From: Bacteroidales bacterium
Lineage (GTDB): Bacteria > Bacteroidota > Bacteroidia > Bacteroidales > Muribaculaceae
DNA: 64,000 nucleotides
NCBI GenBank assembly: GCA_030524765.1
Contig: JAUNGA010000002.1
Span: 1-64,000, forward strand
Reading direction: 5' to 3'
Shown: one piece after another, positions 51,518 to 60,398 of the stretch
Position numbering within the stretch: the stretch's first letter is position 1
How the letters are laid out: each line of letters starts with the position of its first letter
Notes under the pieces: model-generated
The model's input: the letters and a program-made list of their open reading frames with translations, nothing else
Database searches by the model: none
Told to the model about the DNA's origin: nothing
Position numbers and translations under genes: made by a program

Positions 51518-52603
51518 ATGAAAAAAACTTTTCCCGTAAACATCAACGGATCAATTTTCTACATCGACGAAGACGCCTACCAGCTGCTCAACAACTACCT
51601 CGAGCAGCTGCGCAAGACCTTTCCCGGCGACGAGGGCAAAGAGATCACCACCGACATCGAGGCACGCATCGCCGAGCTCTTCAACGAGCGCATCCGTTCG
51701 GGTGCAAGCGTGATTGTGCTCGCCGACGTAAATTCGGTCATCGAGACAATGGGGCGCCCCGACGACCTGGCCGACGAAGCCCCTGCCGACAGCCCCGCCG
51801 CCGACGGTTCGGTGCCCCCGCCATTCAACGGCGCACAGTCTGCCACACCGCCCGTCAAGCGGCTCTACCGCGACGACCGCAACAAGGTCTTCGGCGGCGT
51901 CATCAGCGGCCTGGGCATCTACATGGGCTGGAACATATTTGTCATGCGGTTGCTGCTTGTCATAATCGCCTGCACCACCTACGTATGGCCATGCGTATTC
52001 ATCTACCTGATCGCCTGGATGATTATTCCCCCGGCCCGCACTCCCCGTCAGATCCTTGAGATGACAGGCAGTCCGGTCAACGTCTCTACGGTCGGCAACA
52101 CCGTTCTCGGCACAGCCGATCCGGGCGCGGCCTACAGTGATCTCGGCGGAGGCACATTCTCTCAGATAATGCGCATACTCGGCAAATGTATCATCGGATT
52201 CTTCGGCATTATCGCCGCGTGCTTCGGCATCGGATTCCTTGTCGTGTTCTTCGCCGCCATATGCGGCCTGATATGCTATGCAGGCTGGGGTGATATAGCC
52301 CTGCTCGACCAGCTCGACATCGAGCTCTCCGGACAACCGGTCATCGGCACCATAGGCATGATACTCGCCGCATGCGCCGTCATTATCCCCTGCGCGGGTC
52401 TCATCTGGGGTGCCTGCTGCGCGCTCTTCAATACACGCGGTGCCGGACGCACCACCATAATAACGGCAGTTGTCATCGAAATCATTCTCATCATCACTTC
52501 CGTGGTCATGCTGCACGTGGCCGACGTCGACACCATACGGCACACCGGCAGCGTGGTAGCCGTCACAGGCCTCACGGCATTCTCCCCTCTCCAGATCTGC
52601 TGA
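51518..52603 (+). CDS. PspC-domain envelope-stress membrane protein
   Basis: 361 aa. The N-terminal cytosolic part (about 1-85; FPVNINGSIFYIDEDAYQLLNNYLEQL...) contains an acidic dimer-like helix pair often found before PspC in Bacteroidetes. The PspC domain (about 114-172) reads RLYRDDRNKVFGGVISGLGIYMGW and ends YLIAWMIIPPA. Three or four more membrane segments follow (about 226-260, 275-305, 313-335). PspC proteins sit in the inner membrane and respond to damage. Cotranscribed with padR. No third gene of the usual putative-autotransporter type follows. Confidence 0.88.
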   Translation: MKKTFPVNINGSIFYIDEDAYQLLNNYLEQLRKTFPGDEGKEITTDIEARIAELFNERIRSGASVIVLADVNSVIETMGRPDDLADEAPADSPAADGSVPPPFNGAQSATPPVKRLYRDDRNKVFGGVISGLGIYMGWNIFVMRLLLVIIACTTYVWPCVFIYLIAWMIIPPARTPRQILEMTGSPVNVSTVGNTVLGTADPGAAYSDLGGGTFSQIMRILGKCIIGFFGIIAACFGIGFLVVFFAAICGLICYAGWGDIALLDQLDIELSGQPVIGTIGMILAACAVIIPCAGLIWGACCALFNTRGAGRTTIITAVVIEIILIITSVVMLHVADVDTIRHTGSVVAVTGLTAFSPLQIC

Positions 52604-52638
52604 TAGCGGCAGACACTCAAAAATCTGCAATCTGCCTG

Positions 52639-52670
52639 AATCGCCTCATCCCCCCCGAGGCGATTTTTTT
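52639..52670 (+). terminator. Terminator of padR-pspC
   Basis: AATCGCCTC / GAGGCGATT stem followed by a run of seven Ts, 35 nt after the pspC stop. Confidence 0.88.
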
Positions 52671-52756
52671 GTTATTCATTCACAATATAATGCCCTGCAT
52701 GGCGTTAATAATACAGATCGGCAACCACCGGTCGCGAGTCGAACCTTACCTCCCCC

Positions 52757-52930
52757 ATGATGCCTATGAAGAAAAACTCTACTTCAACCATCGGTCTCAG
52801 CACCGAAACAGGGGTCAACAGCCGTCGCGCCACAACCCCGCGACCCTCGACGGTCGCATTTCTGCGTCAGTTTGCTCGCGCCTACGCTCCGGCGCCACAT
52901 GCCGCAATGCCCGGCATAGTGCTCAACTGA
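52757..52930 (+). CDS. Small conserved-looking Bacteroidales protein (57 codons)
   Basis: A 57-aa open frame beginning MMPMKKNSTSTIG (the real start may be the first, second or third Met). It has a Ser/Thr-rich N-terminal part, a block STVAFLRQFARAYAP and the terminal MPGIVLN. I recall short Bacteroidales proteins with a central FLRQFARAY and a C-terminal GxxxN pattern. This memory, the codon composition, and a dedicated strong hairpin right after the stop support a real gene. No signal peptide or membrane segment. Function unknown; the basic helix suggests nucleic acid or ribosome contact, which is a guess. Confidence 0.6.
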   Translation: MMPMKKNSTSTIGLSTETGVNSRRATTPRPSTVAFLRQFARAYAPAPHAAMPGIVLN

Positions 52931-52938
52931 CCATCAAC

Positions 52939-52990
52939 CCAAGAGCCGGTCCAATAACATTCGTTATCAGACCGGCTCTTGGTGTTTGTT
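52939..52990 (+). terminator. Hairpin terminator after the small gene
   Basis: Perfect 13-bp stem CCAAGAGCCGGTC / GACCGGCTCTTGG with an 18-nt loop that itself can pair (AATAAC / GTTAT), followed by TGTTTGTT. It starts 8 nt after the stop of the 57-codon frame and lies before the converging ychF. Confidence 0.75.
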
Positions 52991-53043
52991 CTCCTATATC
53001 TGTTATCTGTCAACCGCCGGGCAGCCGGCTGTTGATTCCGTAA

Positions 53044-54147
53044 TCAGACATTGAATCTGAAGTGCATGATGTCGCCGTCCTGCACCACGTATTCCTTGCC
53101 CTCGACCGACAGTTTTCCTGCCTCGCGCACACCGCTTTCGCCGCCAAGCGTCACATAATCGTCATACTTGATCACCTCGGCGCGGATAAAACCCTTCTCA
53201 AAATCGGTATGGATGATTCCCGCACATTTCGGGGCCTTCGATCCGCGGATAAATGTCCAGGCGCGCACCTCGTCGGGGCCGGCTGTAAAATAGGTCTGCA
53301 GATCGAGCAGGGCATACGCCGACCGTATCAGGCGCGACACACCCGACTCCTCGAGCCCGATCTCGTTGAGAAACTCCTTGCGCTCCTCCCACGTGTCAAG
53401 CTCGGCGATCTCGCTCTCGGTCTGGGCGGCCACCACGAGCAGCTGGGCGTCCTCGCCCTCTATCGACTTGCGCACGGCCTCCACATACGCATTGCCCGTC
53501 GCAGCCGATGCGTCATCGACATTACATACATACATCACAGGCTTCGATGTCAGCAAGAACAGCTCACGGGCGAACTTGGCCTCGTCGGGAGTCTCAAAAG
53601 TCACCGAGCGGGCCGGTCGGCCGGCATCGAGAGCTTCCTTGATCTGACGCAGCACCTCATATTGCATCTTGGCCACCTTGTCGCCGCCCGTCTGGGCCTG
53701 CTTCAGCGTCTTGGCTATGCGCGAGTCGACAGTCTCGAGATCCTTGAGTGTCAGTTCATATTCGATGATTTCTTTGTCGCGCACAGGGTCGACCGAACCG
53801 TCGACGTGAGTGATATTGTCGTCGTCAAAACAGCGCAGCACGTGCAGTATCGCATCAGTCTCGCGGATATTGGCCAGGAACTTGTTGCCCAGGCCCTCGC
53901 CCTTCGACGCGCCTTTCACCAGACCGGCGATGTCGACGATCTCGACCGTCGCCGGCACCACCGAACGCGGATTACACATCTCGACGAGCTTGTTGAGGCG
54001 CTCGTCGGGCACAGTGATCACGCCCACATTGGGCTCGATGGTGCAGAATGGAAAGTTTGCCGACTGAGCCTTGGCGTTGCTCAGACAATTGAAAAGGGTC
54101 GACTTGCCCACATTGGGCAGACCCACAATGCCGCATTGTAATGCCAT
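53044..54147 (-). CDS. ychF: YchF/OLA1-family ribosome-binding ATPase
   Basis: P-loop NTPase of the Obg family that prefers ATP and binds ribosomes. 367 aa, full length. G1 [16 protein letters not shown] (about 8-23), switch region [19 protein letters not shown]3 [17 protein letters not shown], and the altered G4 (YVCNVDD) typical of YchF. A coiled-coil insertion (about 128-210) and the C-terminal TGS domain ([17 protein letters not shown], ...[12 protein letters not shown]) follow. A single gene with -7 element at 54186-54193. Confidence 0.96.
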   Translation of the reverse strand: MALQCGIVGLPNVGKSTLFNCLSNAKAQSANFPFCTIEPNVGVITVPDERLNKLVEMCNPRSVVPATVEIVDIAGLVKGASKGEGLGNKFLANIRETDAILHVLRCFDDDNITHVDGSVDPVRDKEIIEYELTLKDLETVDSRIAKTLKQAQTGGDKVAKMQYEVLRQIKEALDAGRPARSVTFETPDEAKFARELFLLTSKPVMYVCNVDDASAATGNAYVEAVRKSIEGEDAQLLVVAAQTESEIAELDTWEERKEFLNEIGLEESGVSRLIRSAYALLDLQTYFTAGPDEVRAWTFIRGSKAPKCAGIIHTDFEKGFIRAEVIKYDDYVTLGGESGVREAGKLSVEGKEYVVQDGDIMHFRFNV

Positions 54148-54185
54148 ATCGTGTTAAGTTTTTGTCGTTTTTACTTTTGAGTCTG

Positions 54186-54193
54186 CAAAGATA
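54186..54193 (-). promoter_or_regulatory. -7 element of ychF
   Basis: TATCTTTG, exact consensus, 38 nt before the start codon; no clear -33 element. Confidence 0.6.
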
Positions 54194-54291
54194 CAAATTT
54201 TTTCATAAATCCGGTCCCGTTCATTCATCCGTTTTCCGACCGTGCGTCGTGCATTCCCACTCAGCTTTTTCGTTAAATATATACAATAATC

Positions 54292-54321
54292 TTGTCAACC
54301 AATGAAAATTTTGTAAATTTG
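54292..54321 (+). promoter_or_regulatory. Promoter of glyS
   Basis: TTG (54292-54294), 19-bp spacer, TAAATTTG (54314-54321), 31 nt before the glyS ATG. Confidence 0.65.
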
Positions 54322-54352
54322 CGCGTTAAATCGATTTTAAAAGAAACAAAAT

Positions 54353-55897
54353 ATGGCACAACAAGAAGATGTCTTCAAAAAAATCGTCGCTCACGCCAAA
54401 GAGTACGGTTTTGTCTTTCCCTCAAGTGAGATTTACGACGGTCTGTCGGCCGTTTACGACTACGGTCAGAACGGTGTAGAGCTCAAAAACAACATCAAAC
54501 GCTACTGGTGGGAGGCAATGACCCTGCTGCACGAAAACATCGTGGGCATCGATTCGGCTATCTTCATGCACCCCACTATATGGAAGGCTTCGGGCCACGT
54601 CGACGCTTTCAACGATCCGCTGATCGACAACCGCGACTCAAAGAAGCGCTACCGCGCCGACGTCCTTATCGAGGAGCAGATCGCCAAGATCGACGACAAG
54701 ATCGAGAAAGAGGTCGCAAAAGCCGCCAAACGTTTCGGCGAGTCTTTCGACGAGGCTCTGTTCCGTCAGACCAATCCTCGCGTGGCCGAGCATGTCGCAC
54801 ACCGCGACGCCCTGCACGAGCGATTCTCAAAGGCGATGAACGACAACGACCTCGACGGCCTGCGTCAGATCATCATCGACGAGGAGATCGTCGATCCGAT
54901 CTCAGGCACCAAAAACTGGACCGAAGTGCGCCAGTTCAATCTCATGTTCCGCACCGAGATGGGCTCTACAGCCGACGGTGCCATGACCGTATATCTACGT
55001 CCCGAGACCGCGCAGGGCATCTTTGTCAACTACCTCAACGTGCAGAAGACCGGCCGCATGCGCGTCCCATTCGGCATCGCCCAGATCGGCAAGGCATTCC
55101 GCAACGAGATCGTGGCACGTCAGTTCATTTTCCGCATGCGCGAGTTCGAGCAGATGGAGATGCAGTTCTTCGTACGTCCCGGCGAGGAGATGCGCTGGTT
55201 TGCCTACTGGAAGGAATGGCGTCTGCGCTGGCACAAGGCTCTCGGCCTCGGCGACGAGAAATATCGCTACCACGACCACGAGAAGCTCGCCCACTATGCC
55301 AATGCCGCTACCGACATCGAGTTCCTCATGCCGTTCGGTTTCAAGGAAGTCGAGGGCATCCATTCACGCACCGACTTTGACCTCTCGCAGCACGAGAAGT
55401 TCTCGGGCAAGAAAATTCAGTATTTCGATCCCGAGCTCAACAGCAGCTACACCCCCTACGTCATCGAGACTTCTATCGGTGTCGACCGCATGTTCCTCAC
55501 AGTCCTCTCGTCGGCCTACGAAGAGCAGCAGCTCGACGGCGGCGACTCGCGCGTCGTGCTCCACCTGCCCGCGGCGCTCGCTCCGGTCAAGTGCGCCGTA
55601 ATGCCTCTCGTACGCAAAGACGGTCTGCCCGAAAAGGCACGCGAGATTGTCGACGATCTCAAATTCGACTTTGCCACACATTACGAAGAGAAAGACTCGA
55701 TCGGCAAGCGCTACCGTCGTCAGGATGCCATCGGCACACCTTTCTGCATCACCGTCGATCATCAGACACTCGAGGACGGCACTGTCACACTGCGCGAGCG
55801 CGACTCGATGCAGCAGACACGCGTAGCCGTGGCCGATCTGCACAAGCTCATCCACGACCGCGTAAGCCTCAACTCTCTGCTGCGTAAACTCAAATAA
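54353..55897 (+). CDS. glyS: Glycine--tRNA ligase (alpha2 type)
   Basis: Class II aminoacyl-tRNA synthetase that charges tRNA-Gly. 514 aa, the homodimeric eukaryote/archaea-like type used by Bacteroidetes rather than the alpha2beta2 enzyme. Motif 1-like VKSSEIYDGL... region: GFVFPSSEIYDGLSAVYDYGQNG (about 18-40). Motif 2 FRNEIVARQFIFRMREFEQMEMQFF and motif 3 VIETSIGVDRMFLTVL follow, with a C-terminal anticodon-binding domain (AVMPLVRKDGLPEKAREIVDDL, about 415-436). Spacer insert around 90-165 is typical. Followed after 41 nt by lemA on the same strand. Confidence 0.96.
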   Translation: MAQQEDVFKKIVAHAKEYGFVFPSSEIYDGLSAVYDYGQNGVELKNNIKRYWWEAMTLLHENIVGIDSAIFMHPTIWKASGHVDAFNDPLIDNRDSKKRYRADVLIEEQIAKIDDKIEKEVAKAAKRFGESFDEALFRQTNPRVAEHVAHRDALHERFSKAMNDNDLDGLRQIIIDEEIVDPISGTKNWTEVRQFNLMFRTEMGSTADGAMTVYLRPETAQGIFVNYLNVQKTGRMRVPFGIAQIGKAFRNEIVARQFIFRMREFEQMEMQFFVRPGEEMRWFAYWKEWRLRWHKALGLGDEKYRYHDHEKLAHYANAATDIEFLMPFGFKEVEGIHSRTDFDLSQHEKFSGKKIQYFDPELNSSYTPYVIETSIGVDRMFLTVLSSAYEEQQLDGGDSRVVLHLPAALAPVKCAVMPLVRKDGLPEKAREIVDDLKFDFATHYEEKDSIGKRYRRQDAIGTPFCITVDHQTLEDGTVTLRERDSMQQTRVAVADLHKLIHDRVSLNSLLRKLK

Positions 55898-55938
55898 TAC
55901 GTCGCGTGTTTAAATTGTTTTAATACTCTCCCCACGTT

Positions 55939-56565
55939 ATGAAAAAGTCAACTATCATCGTCATCGCCATTGTGGCCGTTCTGGCCATCGTCGTCATCGG
56001 CTGCATAAGCTGGTATGTAGGCACTCGCAACAACTTTGTCACTCTCGACGAGGGCGTCTCGCAGCAATGGAGCAAGGTCGAGGTGCAGTACCAGCGGCGC
56101 ATGGACCTCATTCCCAACCTTGTCGAGACCGTCAAGGGATATGCGGCACACGAGAGCAACACTCTTGAGAGCGTCACTCGTGCGCGTGCGGGCCTCACCG
56201 ACGCCTACAATGCCGCCAAAGCCGAGCCCGCCGACGGCGCCACTGCCGATCAGCAGGCGCTCGACCGCTACAATGCGGCACAGCAGCAGCTCGGACGCGC
56301 GTTCAATATATATGTCAACGCCGTGCGCGAGGCTTATCCCGACCTAAAGGCCGACACTCAGTTCCAGGACCTGCAGACTCAGATCGAAGGCACCGAAAAC
56401 CGCATCGCCACCGAGCGCGGACGCTATACCGAGGTCGTGCGCGACTACAATGTGGCCATCCGTCGTTTCCCCGCATCGATTGTCGCATCTATGGCCGGGT
56501 TCTCGGTAAAACCACAGTTCAAGGCCGATGCCGAGGCGGCCGACGCACCCAAAGTGCAGTTCTAA
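55939..56565 (+). CDS. LemA-family membrane protein
   Basis: 208 aa. An N-terminal membrane helix (about 5-27, IIVIAIVAVLAIVVIGCISWY) is followed by a long four-helix coiled domain with the family signature YQRRMDLIPNLVETVKGYAAHE (about 52-73), TRARAGL and NRIATERGRYTEVVRDYNVAIRRFPA (about 152-177). LemA proteins are anchored with the helical part probably in the periplasm; function is not settled. TPM-domain genes that often accompany lemA are missing here. An FKBP-type lipoprotein follows 10 nt later. Confidence 0.93.
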   Translation: MKKSTIIVIAIVAVLAIVVIGCISWYVGTRNNFVTLDEGVSQQWSKVEVQYQRRMDLIPNLVETVKGYAAHESNTLESVTRARAGLTDAYNAAKAEPADGATADQQALDRYNAAQQQLGRAFNIYVNAVREAYPDLKADTQFQDLQTQIEGTENRIATERGRYTEVVRDYNVAIRRFPASIVASMAGFSVKPQFKADAEAADAPKVQF

Positions 56566-56575
56566 CAGACCGCTC

Positions 56576-57139
56576 ATGAAAAAAATCTTCATATTCATCG
56601 CAATATTCGCTTCGCTCGGATTTCTCGCCGCTTGCCACGACGAGCAGCAGACAACATGGGACACGTATGCCGACTGGCGCGAGCTCAACGACAACTGGCT
56701 CCGCGAGCAGCAGGCCCGCAGAAATCCCGACGGAACACCCTACTATCAGACTCTGATTCCCGTCTGGAACCCCTCGGTATTCGTGCTGATACACTACTTC
56801 AACGACCGCAGTGAGACGGCCGGCAACCTCTCGCCGCTATACACCAGCGTCGTCGACGTACGTTACATCGGACGCGACTGTCAGGGAGCCGGCTTCGACT
56901 CGTCAAATCTGGTAAACCGCTACGGCAAGCTCGGCATACAGCGCTTTGCATGCAACGGCACTATCCAGGGTTGGGGCATCGCTCTGATGGATATGCACGT
57001 AGGCGACACCGCCGAGATCATCGTTCCCTACAACGTAGGCTACGGAGCCACTACCGGCACTGCCATCAAACCCTACTCAAATCTGCAATTCAATCTGCGC
57101 CTCGACGACATTTATAAATACGAGGCCGCAGCCAACTGA
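56576..57139 (+). CDS. FKBP-type peptidyl-prolyl isomerase lipoprotein
   Basis: 187 aa from MKKIFIFIAIFASLGFLAAC, with lipobox Cys20 (the longer in-frame extension overlaps lemA and is rejected). The mature part has a helical linker (TYADWRELNDNWLREQQARR) and a C-terminal FKBP domain (about 85-180): SVVDVRYIGRDCQGAGFDSS, FACNGTIQGWGIALMDMHVGDTAEIIVPYNVGYG and LQFNLRLDDIYKYE. It catalyses proline cis-trans isomerisation during folding of exported proteins. The position ahead of two secreted proteases may be relevant for their folding, which is inference. Confidence 0.9.
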   Translation: MKKIFIFIAIFASLGFLAACHDEQQTTWDTYADWRELNDNWLREQQARRNPDGTPYYQTLIPVWNPSVFVLIHYFNDRSETAGNLSPLYTSVVDVRYIGRDCQGAGFDSSNLVNRYGKLGIQRFACNGTIQGWGIALMDMHVGDTAEIIVPYNVGYGATTGTAIKPYSNLQFNLRLDDIYKYEAAAN

Positions 57140-57150
57140 CAATAATCTAC

Positions 57151-57708
57151 ATGATCAGACCGACTATCATAGCCGTATCGGCGCTGGCCACCGTGGCCGC
57201 GGCATGCTCGTCGCAGCGTCAGGCCTCAGCCCCCGCCGGGCCCGACACTGTCGCCGCTGCAGTCCCCGTCCTCGGCTCAAAGCCCGTCGGGCTGCCCCAG
57301 GCCGTCATCTACACAACATCAGGCGACTACGACAATCTCGTCCCGGTCACACTCTCGCCCGACGGTAAAAGTATCGTGTCCTATCCTGCCCCGTCTGACG
57401 TCTCGCCCGAGACATCCGCACCTCTGCACGTTGCCCACGGCTACCTGCTCGACCGGCGCGGCATCGGCATGTACACGGCATTCACACGCTATACATATGA
57501 CCGCTATGCAGCTCTGCCCGAGGCACCGTCGCCCGAGCAGCTGCTCGACTCGATCATTCCCGGTGCGCGTGTCACCACAATGTACTCTCTGCCCGTCACA
57601 GCCTCTGAGGCCGCAGCCGACACCGCTCTCGTCAACCGGCTTATCGACGAAGGCCGTATCACGCCGCTCATGCCACAACGCATACGCCCCACAGTCACTC
57701 ATCAATAA
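57151..57708 (+). CDS. Lipoprotein of unknown function
   Basis: 185 aa. Signal peptide with lipobox ATVAAAC (Cys19) followed by SSQRQASAPAGPD, a flexible linker. The body (about 45-185) has alternating beta segments (AVIYTTSGDYDNLVPVTLSP, LLDRRGIGMYTAFTRYTYDRY) and a C-terminal helix. I do not recognise the family. It starts 11 nt after the FKBP gene and ends 18 nt before the first C10 protease, so the three are probably cotranscribed. Confidence 0.7.
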   Translation: MIRPTIIAVSALATVAAACSSQRQASAPAGPDTVAAAVPVLGSKPVGLPQAVIYTTSGDYDNLVPVTLSPDGKSIVSYPAPSDVSPETSAPLHVAHGYLLDRRGIGMYTAFTRYTYDRYAALPEAPSPEQLLDSIIPGARVTTMYSLPVTASEAAADTALVNRLIDEGRITPLMPQRIRPTVTHQ

Positions 57709-57726
57709 AAACCTAAAAATCCCGAT

Positions 57727-60213
57727 ATGACTATTCTGCCAACTAAAACGCGCACAGCGCGTCGCCTGAGCGCCGCCATTCTTGCGGCTCTCGTAGGGCT
57801 GTCTCCGGCATTTGCCCGTCAGCTCACCGTCGACGAGGCCATCGCCGCAGCCGGCGCTTCCGCTTCTATGCAAAAAGCTCCAAAAGCCAACAAGTATGAG
57901 CTCAAATACACCGTCAAGGCCGACCGTCTCAACACCGTCTACGTAGTCAGCGACGGCAAGGGCTACATGGTCCTCTCGGCCGACGACGTCGCCACTCCCG
58001 TCCTCGGCTATGCCGACAGCGGATCGTTCGATCCCGCCAACATCCCGCCCGCCATGCAGGGATGGCTCGAGCAGTACAGCGAGCAGATCGCCTACGCCGC
58101 CGCACACGGACTCACCGTCTACGGCGCACCCTCTCGTGCCGGATTCTCCAATATAGCCCCGCTTGTCTCCACCATGTGGAATCAGGACTCGCCCTACAAC
58201 GATCTTTGCCCCAAAGTCGGCAATACCAGCACATATACCGGCTGTGTAGCCACTGCTATGGCTCAGGTGATCAACACCTACAAATGGCCTGTCACCGGCA
58301 AAGGCTCTATCATCAACAACTCGACCGGCACACGTGTCACCCTCGATTTCTCGACCCTGACATTCAAGTGGGATCAGATGATCAACAATTATGCCGGCGG
58401 CCGGGGCACTGCCGATCAGCGCAAAGCCGTCGCCGAGCTGATGTATGCCTGCGGTATGGCGGCCCAGATGAAATATGGCACCCAGGCCAGTGGCGCCAAC
58501 GGCATCAACGCCGCAGCCGGTCTGGTCAATTATCTCAACTACGACAAGGGCCTCACATATCGCGAGCGTAGCTATTACGAGATAGGCACCTGGATGGATA
58601 TGATCTATGCCGAGCTCTCGGCCGGTCATCCCGTTTATTATGACGGCTCGACCGTCAACAACGAGGGCCATGCCTTCGTAATCGACGGTTATTCGGCAGC
58701 CGACGGCCTCGTGCACGTCAACTGGGGCTGGGGTGGCATGAGCGACGGTTATTTCCAGATCACCACACTCTCGCCCGACCAGCAGGGCATCGGTGGCGCC
58801 TCTTCAGGCTTCTGTCTCAGCCAGGGCGCAATGTTCGGTCTCAAGAAACCAGTCGAAGGCTCGACTGTCGTACCCAGCTTTGCCATGAACGGTGGAATCA
58901 GCCTCGCCAACATCGCCAACCGCAACACAACGTCAAATATCACCCTGACAGTAGTAGATCCGGCCGATCCCAACCCTGCGGCAATATTCTCTTACTCTAT
59001 CCAGAACGTTGTTGTGGAGTTCGGCCTCAAATTTGTATCTTCTACCGGACAGGCCACATATTCGTTTAGTAACGCTACTTCGATATCGCCTCTCCGTGGC
59101 GTCAGCGGTTACAGCGTACCTGTAAAAGACGCTCCCACTGCCAACGGCACCTACACCATCACATCTGTATTCCGCAGCAACGGCAAGATTTACGACACGC
59201 CCGTCCTGATAGGACGCGTCCGCGAGGTTAAACTCAACGTCGAAGGCAACAAACTCACATTCACCCCTGTCAAAGAGAGCTATACCCTCAAGGCAAGCAA
59301 TATCGCGCCCGCCCGTCAGATGTACACCGGCAAGAACGCCGCCATCAGCGCCACGATCAGCAACGACGGCTCGGCCGAATATCTCAATCTCATCTCGGCA
59401 AAACTCATGAACGGCGCAACCGTCGTCGCTACCTTTGACGGCGTGATGACCGATGTCGCGAAAGGCATGCCCGCCACAATCACCCTCGGCACAAAACTGC
59501 CCGACAAAGCTACTCCGGGCAACTATCAGATCGCCGTTTTCGACGCATCCGGCAACGAAATCGGTCGCTCGGGCAACGTTGAGGTAAAAGCCGTTCCCTC
59601 GGGCACGACCACACTCACCGTCACCGGCCTCCAGTTCCCGGGCAACGATGGCGGCGCCGGCACTAAAACCGATCCCGTCAAGCTGTTTGCCGACAATGCA
59701 CGCATCAAATTCGACCTCAACTGCATATCCGGATATTTTGACAACGGTTTCATCTTGCTTGAGTTCTATAAATCGGCGTTCGACCGTCCCACATGGCAGC
59801 TCAACACCGATGTCCTGGCCGTAGGCGAGAGCGACGCTATTGACATCACGCTCAATCTCAGCGAGCTGAAGCTCGGCAATGCATATGAGCTGCGCATCAA
59901 GAACGGCGGCACACGTCTCGACTCAAAATGGATCACCACCGTCGATGCTTCGGGCATTGACGACGTGACTGTCGACAACGGCTCGCTTGCAATCTATCCC
60001 AACCCCGCCACCGATGCAGTCACCATCGAGGCCGGCGCTGCAGTGCGCGCTGTCAGCATCTACTCGCTCGACGGCACACTCGCCCGCCAGGCCGACTTCG
60101 GCGGCAACGAGGCCACCGTCGCCCTTGACGTCGATGCCCTCGCTCCCGGTCACTACATCATCACCGTAGAGACCGTCAGCGGCACCACAGCCGACCGCCT
60201 CATCAAACGCTGA
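57727..60213 (+). CDS. Secreted C10 (streptopain-like) cysteine protease with type-A sorting tail, copy 1
   Basis: 828 aa. Signal peptide (about 1-30), an inhibitory propeptide-like Spi domain (about 32-115; RQLTVDEAIAAAGASAS...GYMVLSADDVATPVLGYAD), then the catalytic domain: Cys173 in STYTGCVATAMAQV and His315 in EGHAFVIDGYS, followed by VHVNWGWGGMSDGYF. A beta-rich region of about 250 residues follows, and the C-terminus (about 745-828; GIDDVTVDNGSLAIYPNPATD...) is a type-A sorting domain used by type IX secretion, ending LIKR. The enzyme would act outside the cell as a protease. Copy 2 follows 185 nt after its stop. Confidence 0.92.
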   Translation: MTILPTKTRTARRLSAAILAALVGLSPAFARQLTVDEAIAAAGASASMQKAPKANKYELKYTVKADRLNTVYVVSDGKGYMVLSADDVATPVLGYADSGSFDPANIPPAMQGWLEQYSEQIAYAAAHGLTVYGAPSRAGFSNIAPLVSTMWNQDSPYNDLCPKVGNTSTYTGCVATAMAQVINTYKWPVTGKGSIINNSTGTRVTLDFSTLTFKWDQMINNYAGGRGTADQRKAVAELMYACGMAAQMKYGTQASGANGINAAAGLVNYLNYDKGLTYRERSYYEIGTWMDMIYAELSAGHPVYYDGSTVNNEGHAFVIDGYSAADGLVHVNWGWGGMSDGYFQITTLSPDQQGIGGASSGFCLSQGAMFGLKKPVEGSTVVPSFAMNGGISLANIANRNTTSNITLTVVDPADPNPAAIFSYSIQNVVVEFGLKFVSSTGQATYSFSNATSISPLRGVSGYSVPVKDAPTANGTYTITSVFRSNGKIYDTPVLIGRVREVKLNVEGNKLTFTPVKESYTLKASNIAPARQMYTGKNAAISATISNDGSAEYLNLISAKLMNGATVVATFDGVMTDVAKGMPATITLGTKLPDKATPGNYQIAVFDASGNEIGRSGNVEVKAVPSGTTTLTVTGLQFPGNDGGAGTKTDPVKLFADNARIKFDLNCISGYFDNGFILLEFYKSAFDRPTWQLNTDVLAVGESDAIDITLNLSELKLGNAYELRIKNGGTRLDSKWITTVDASGIDDVTVDNGSLAIYPNPATDAVTIEAGAAVRAVSIYSLDGTLARQADFGGNEATVALDVDALAPGHYIITVETVSGTTADRLIKR

Positions 60214-60235
60214 TATTCCACTCGACACATACTCC

Positions 60236-60275
60236 GACGCCCGCGGCCACAAGGTCGCGGGCGTCTTTTTATACA
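60236..60275 (+). terminator. Terminator of C10 protease copy 1
   Basis: GACGCCCGCG / CGCGGGCGTC stem with a short loop and five Ts, 22 nt after the stop. The same stem sequence recurs after copy 2. Confidence 0.88.
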
Positions 60276-60369
60276 TCGCCGGCCGATCCCGAAAGGCCAA
60301 CCGTTGTCGCGCAATCCACACATCGGCATCCGGTTGCATAAATTATTTTTCATTCACGGATTTTTGCTA

Positions 60370-60377
60370 TATCTTTG
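60370..60377 (+). promoter_or_regulatory. -7 element of C10 protease copy 2
   Basis: TATCTTTG, exact consensus, 21 nt before the chosen ATG. It overlaps an in-frame TTG (60375), which therefore cannot be the start of a transcript from here. Confidence 0.6.
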
Positions 60378-60398
60378 CAAAAATCTATTAAAAAACAC

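Noticed and set aside
52372..53043. 223-codon plus-strand frame spanning the pspC end and the small gene
   Set aside because: Runs through a terminator and overlaps pspC in another frame; the 57-codon frame inside the region is more protein-like.
53062..54141. 359-codon plus-strand frame over ychF
   Set aside because: Antisense to conserved YchF motifs.
57319..58716. 465-codon minus-strand frame over the C10 protease and lipoprotein genes
   Set aside because: Crosses two real genes on the opposite strand; shadow composition.
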